64,000 bases of DNA, from assembly GCF_030409325.1 (NCBI RefSeq), contig NZ_JAUFPR010000001.1, forward strand, positions 930,001 through 994,000, written 5' to 3'. Position 1 is the stretch's first letter, and each line of letters begins with the position of its first letter. Below are positions 61,991-64,000 of this stretch, piece after piece. Position numbers and translations under genes: made by a program. The notes below the pieces were generated by a model. That model had not been told where the DNA came from. It saw only the letters and a list, made by a program, of their open reading frames with translations, and did not search any database. The DNA is from Mucilaginibacter aquaedulcis (lineage in GTDB: Bacteria > Bacteroidota > Bacteroidia > Sphingobacteriales > Sphingobacteriaceae).

Positions 61991-62535
61991 ACCTTGCCCT
62001 CCTTACGTGATAGGTGCGCCGCCCCTATTAAAGCCATCAGCAGCAAAATAGAGATAGCCTCAAAAGGCAACAGGTAACGCGTCATTAAATTGATACCAAT
62101 ATTATCGATCATCACGGCATTGGGCGTGATCTCGTTTTTAAAACTGATGGCATCCTTAACCCATTGCAGATTATCCACATCAGCCTTAAGTACTACATTG
62201 ATCAGCACAATAAAAAACACTCCCGCCAAAAGTAAAGCCGGCAGCTTTTTCAGGCTGAAAAGTTTTTCCTGCTGTTGCTGTAATATATTCAAAGTTTCTT
62301 TCCCTGAAAGCATAAAGGCAAACAGGATAAGCACCAGTATGCCTCCCACATAAATAACCACCTGGGTTACGGCCACAAAATCGGCCAGGGCCAGTACATA
62401 CAGGCCCGCGAGCGCAAACAGGGTTACAAAAAATACAAATATACTGCGCACCAGATTTTTGCTCGATGCCGCATACAGCGCCGATGCTATGGCTATAAAA
62501 CTTAAAAAGTAAAACAGTACGCGTACCAAACTCAT
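61987..62535 (-). CDS. nuoJ: NADH-quinone oxidoreductase subunit J
   Basis: 182 residues, five membrane helices. Seen are ALYAASSKNLVRSIFVFFVTLFALAGLYVLALADFVAVTQVVIYVGGILVLILFAFML (about 19-75), including the pi-bulge region VVIYVGGILVLILF. It overlaps nuoI by 4 bp and nuoK by 4 bp, so translation is coupled. A polar loop near residues 75-95 separates helices 3 and 4. Confidence 0.95.
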   Translation of the reverse strand: MSLVRVLFYFLSFIAIASALYAASSKNLVRSIFVFFVTLFALAGLYVLALADFVAVTQVVIYVGGILVLILFAFMLSGKETLNILQQQQEKLFSLKKLPALLLAGVFFIVLINVVLKADVDNLQWVKDAISFKNEITPNAVMIDNIGINLMTRYLLPFEAISILLLMALIGAAHLSRKEGKV

Positions 62536-63119
62536 GCCCCGCCCTCCTTTTTTTGCATGGCGGCAAGCTTGGCGGCTTGTTTTTCGGCCTGTTGCTTATC
62601 AAACAATGCACGCTTTTCAGCTGCGACTTCAGGCGGCATATCTGAGAACTGATAAGTAAGATCGCTCAATTCAAATACGGTTTTATCGTACTGGTTAGTC
62701 ATGGTGATGCACTCGGTTGGGCATACTATGGTACATAAACCGCAGTACATGCATTTGGCCATATCAATATCAAACTTGGCTGCATAGAGGCGTTTAATAG
62801 TACCGTCGGATGTTTGGCCAATGGCTTCGGTAGCTTTGATGGCTTCAATATCGATGCAGTTTACCGGGCATACCTTGGCGCACAGGTCGCACACAATGCA
62901 GTCGTCCATCTCCACATCCAGCTGGTACCGGCCCACTTCGGGTACGGGTAACTGCTGTTTGGGATATTGTATGGTGTTGGTACCTTCCAGCTGTTTAAAG
63001 TAATTGCTGTCACTCACGGTCGTAATCTTCCTGTCGGCATTTGACGCAAACAGGTGCTTCACAGTAAGGGTTAAACCTTTCCATGCAGTTGTAAAACCGT
63101 TTATTACTCTTTTATACAT
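62532..63119 (-). CDS. nuoI: NADH-quinone oxidoreductase subunit I (8Fe ferredoxin)
   Basis: 195 residues. Two 4Fe-4S motifs: Cys74, 77, 80, 84 (CIVCDLCAKVCP) and Cys123, 126, 129, 133 (CMYCGLCTIVCP), each with the following Cys that completes the other cluster. It holds clusters N6a and N6b. The C-terminal tail (about 165-195) is highly charged and Lys/Ala-rich (AEKQAAKLAAMQKKEGG). It overlaps nuoJ by 4 bp and is separated from nuoH by a 143-bp repeat-bearing gap. Confidence 0.96.
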   Translation of the reverse strand: MYKRVINGFTTAWKGLTLTVKHLFASNADRKITTVSDSNYFKQLEGTNTIQYPKQQLPVPEVGRYQLDVEMDDCIVCDLCAKVCPVNCIDIEAIKATEAIGQTSDGTIKRLYAAKFDIDMAKCMYCGLCTIVCPTECITMTNQYDKTVFELSDLTYQFSDMPPEVAAEKRALFDKQQAEKQAAKLAAMQKKEGGA

Positions 63120-63126
63120 TGACCGC

Positions 63127-63162
63127 TGATTTGTTTGATTACGTTGATTTCGCTGATCTTTT
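63127..63162 (+). repeat. Nonamer array (TGATTNCGN), four units, inside the nuo operon
   Basis: TGATTTGTT, TGATTACGT, TGATTTCGC, TGATCTTTT follow at exact 9-bp spacing between nuoI and nuoH. Confidence 0.65.
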
Positions 63163-63183
63163 TCTCTTTTTTGATTTATGATT

Positions 63184-63239
63184 TTTCTATCTCTTGATTC
63201 TTATCTCTTGACTCTCTCTATCGTCTTTTATCTTTTATC
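63184..63239. repeat. Heptamer array, AGARNCA family, eight units, inside the nuo operon
   Basis: Plus-strand units TTTCTAT, CTCTTGA, TTCTTAT, CTCTTGA, CTCTCTC, TATCGTC, TTTTATC, TTTTATC. The second and fourth are identical, and on the minus strand the words match AGARNCA as at 22001 and 33431. Only one arm is present here. Confidence 0.65.
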
Positions 63240-63262
63240 CCTTCGTCCTTGCCCCTTCCAAA

Positions 63263-64000
63263 CTACATTAGCCACAGGCGCCATATACCCGATATCAGCA
63301 TACATGCAAAGGCCAGAGGAGTTAGCACCTTCCAGCAAAGGTTCATGAGCTGGTCTACCCGAAAACGGGGCAGTGTCCACCTGATCCACATTTGTATGGC
63401 AACCAGGGTCAGTGTTTTCAGGGTTACCCATAAAATGCCCCAGGCCATGCCAGTTGTCCAGGTAGCCAAATGTACCGAACCTATATTTGGTAAGGGCGTG
63501 TTCCAGGCGCCTAAAAATAATATAACGCCGATCATGGATACCAGGAACATCATGGAATACTCTGCCAAAAACACCAGGGCAAACCTGATGCCTGTAAATT
63601 CGGTATGAAAGCCTGCAACCAACTCTGATTCGGCCTCAGGAATATCAAAAGGCGCGCGGTTACTTTCGGCCAGGGATGCTATAAAATAAATCACAAACGC
63701 TATGATCAGGTGCGGGGCACGAAACACGTTCCAGCTGAACAGACCACCAATTTTCGATACATCCCAAAAGCCCGCAAATTTTATTTTTTCGGTAGCCAAA
63801 ATCCCCTGCTGCATGGCTACTTCCTGCAGGTTGAGGGTTTGCGCTATCATGACTACTGCTATAATAGCAAACCCGGCAGGTATCTCGTATGAGATGATCT
63901 GCGCGGCCGAGCGCATAGCACCCAAAATAGAATATTTGTTATTCGATCCCCAACCGGCCATTAATATGCCAAGGGTTTCTACAGAGATGATGGCAAAAAT
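63263..64000 (-). CDS. nuoH: NADH-quinone oxidoreductase subunit H (partial)
   Basis: The window ends inside this gene. The frame is open to base 64000, showing the last 245 residues of a protein usually about 340-350 long. Visible are [40 protein letters not shown], then [36 protein letters not shown], the quinone-site loop of NuoH, and [25 protein letters not shown] at the end. About six of the eight helices are inside the window. It is the membrane subunit forming the quinone chamber. The first in-frame Met visible at 63961 is internal, not the start. Confidence 0.95.
   Translation of the reverse strand: MFAIISVETLGILMAGWGSNNKYSILGAMRSAAQIISYEIPAGFAIIAVVMIAQTLNLQEVAMQQGILATEKIKFAGFWDVSKIGGLFSWNVFRAPHLIIAFVIYFIASLAESNRAPFDIPEAESELVAGFHTEFTGIRFALVFLAEYSMMFLVSMIGVILFLGAWNTPLPNIGSVHLATWTTGMAWGILWVTLKTLTLVAIQMWIRWTLPRFRVDQLMNLCWKVLTPLAFACMLISGIWRLWLM

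Overview
The window looks like ordinary chromosome from a Bacteroidota member of the Sphingobacteriaceae (Mucilaginibacter/Pedobacter-like; the genus is inference). Supporting signs are many exact copies of the Bacteroidota -7 box TAnnTTTG just upstream of genes, few Shine-Dalgarno sequences, bacillithiol (BshB1) rather than glutathione genes, Bacteroidota-typical families (DUF4294, DUF4783, PorT-like barrels) and a canonical 14-subunit-type nuo cluster. No tRNA, rRNA, CRISPR array, prophage or insertion sequence was seen, and no gene looks broken apart from the two cut by the window edges.

Layout. 1-2.7 kb: end of an unknown gene, then an ECF sigma factor overlapping a gene for an anti-sigma-like/beta-barrel fusion. 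2.7-10.3 kb: housekeeping genes (LolC/FtsX-type permease, NamZ-type muramidase, fmt, DUF3050 protein, PabC-like PLP enzyme, RluD-like synthase, ACC-deaminase-like enzyme). 10.4-26.9 kb: a lipid-use locus. A surface-lipoprotein GDSL hydrolase and a FadL-type porin run leftward. An AraC-type regulator sits in the middle. A long rightward run encodes a VLCAD-like acyl-CoA dehydrogenase, both ETF subunits, a thioesterase, acyl-CoA-binding protein, a DUF2147 protein, FadN, FadA, an acyl-CoA ligase, a delta3,delta2-enoyl-CoA isomerase and a 2,4-dienoyl-CoA reductase. 27-31 kb: lysine 6-transaminase, an unknown small gene, and a DUF4294-GPx-bshB1 operon. 31-49 kb: rel, fur, purA, pabB, DUF2071, plsY-M48 protease, nadC, DUF4783, gpmI, a lipoprotein, a TPR protein, lon, an LpxR-like protein, arfB, cmk and dCMP deaminase. 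49-56 kb: FucP-type MFS, LysE-type exporter, purF, alkB, amt. 56.4-64 kb: nuoH (partial), I, J, K, L, M, N on the minus strand.

How the genes work together. The strongest new observation is that the AraC gene is flanked by two copies of a 43-bp element (29 bp perfect, 40/43 overall). Each is oriented the same way toward the divergent lipid operons, and each is followed after 15 or 16 bp by a matching TA[A/C]TTTTA box. This reads as one regulator switching surface lipolysis, fatty-acid uptake and complete (including unsaturated) beta-oxidation together.

A second theme is the intergenic DNA. At least a dozen gaps hold degenerate short-period arrays (7-, 8- or 9-bp units), usually as two facing arms that could fold into long imperfect hairpins, mostly between convergent genes or inside operons. 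A third is a set of promoters so close to the start codon (pabB, gpmI, arfB, perhaps araC) that leaderless mRNAs, some starting with GTG, are likely. Two sigma-54-like -24/-12 sites were also noticed (upstream of the ECF sigma gene and of lon).
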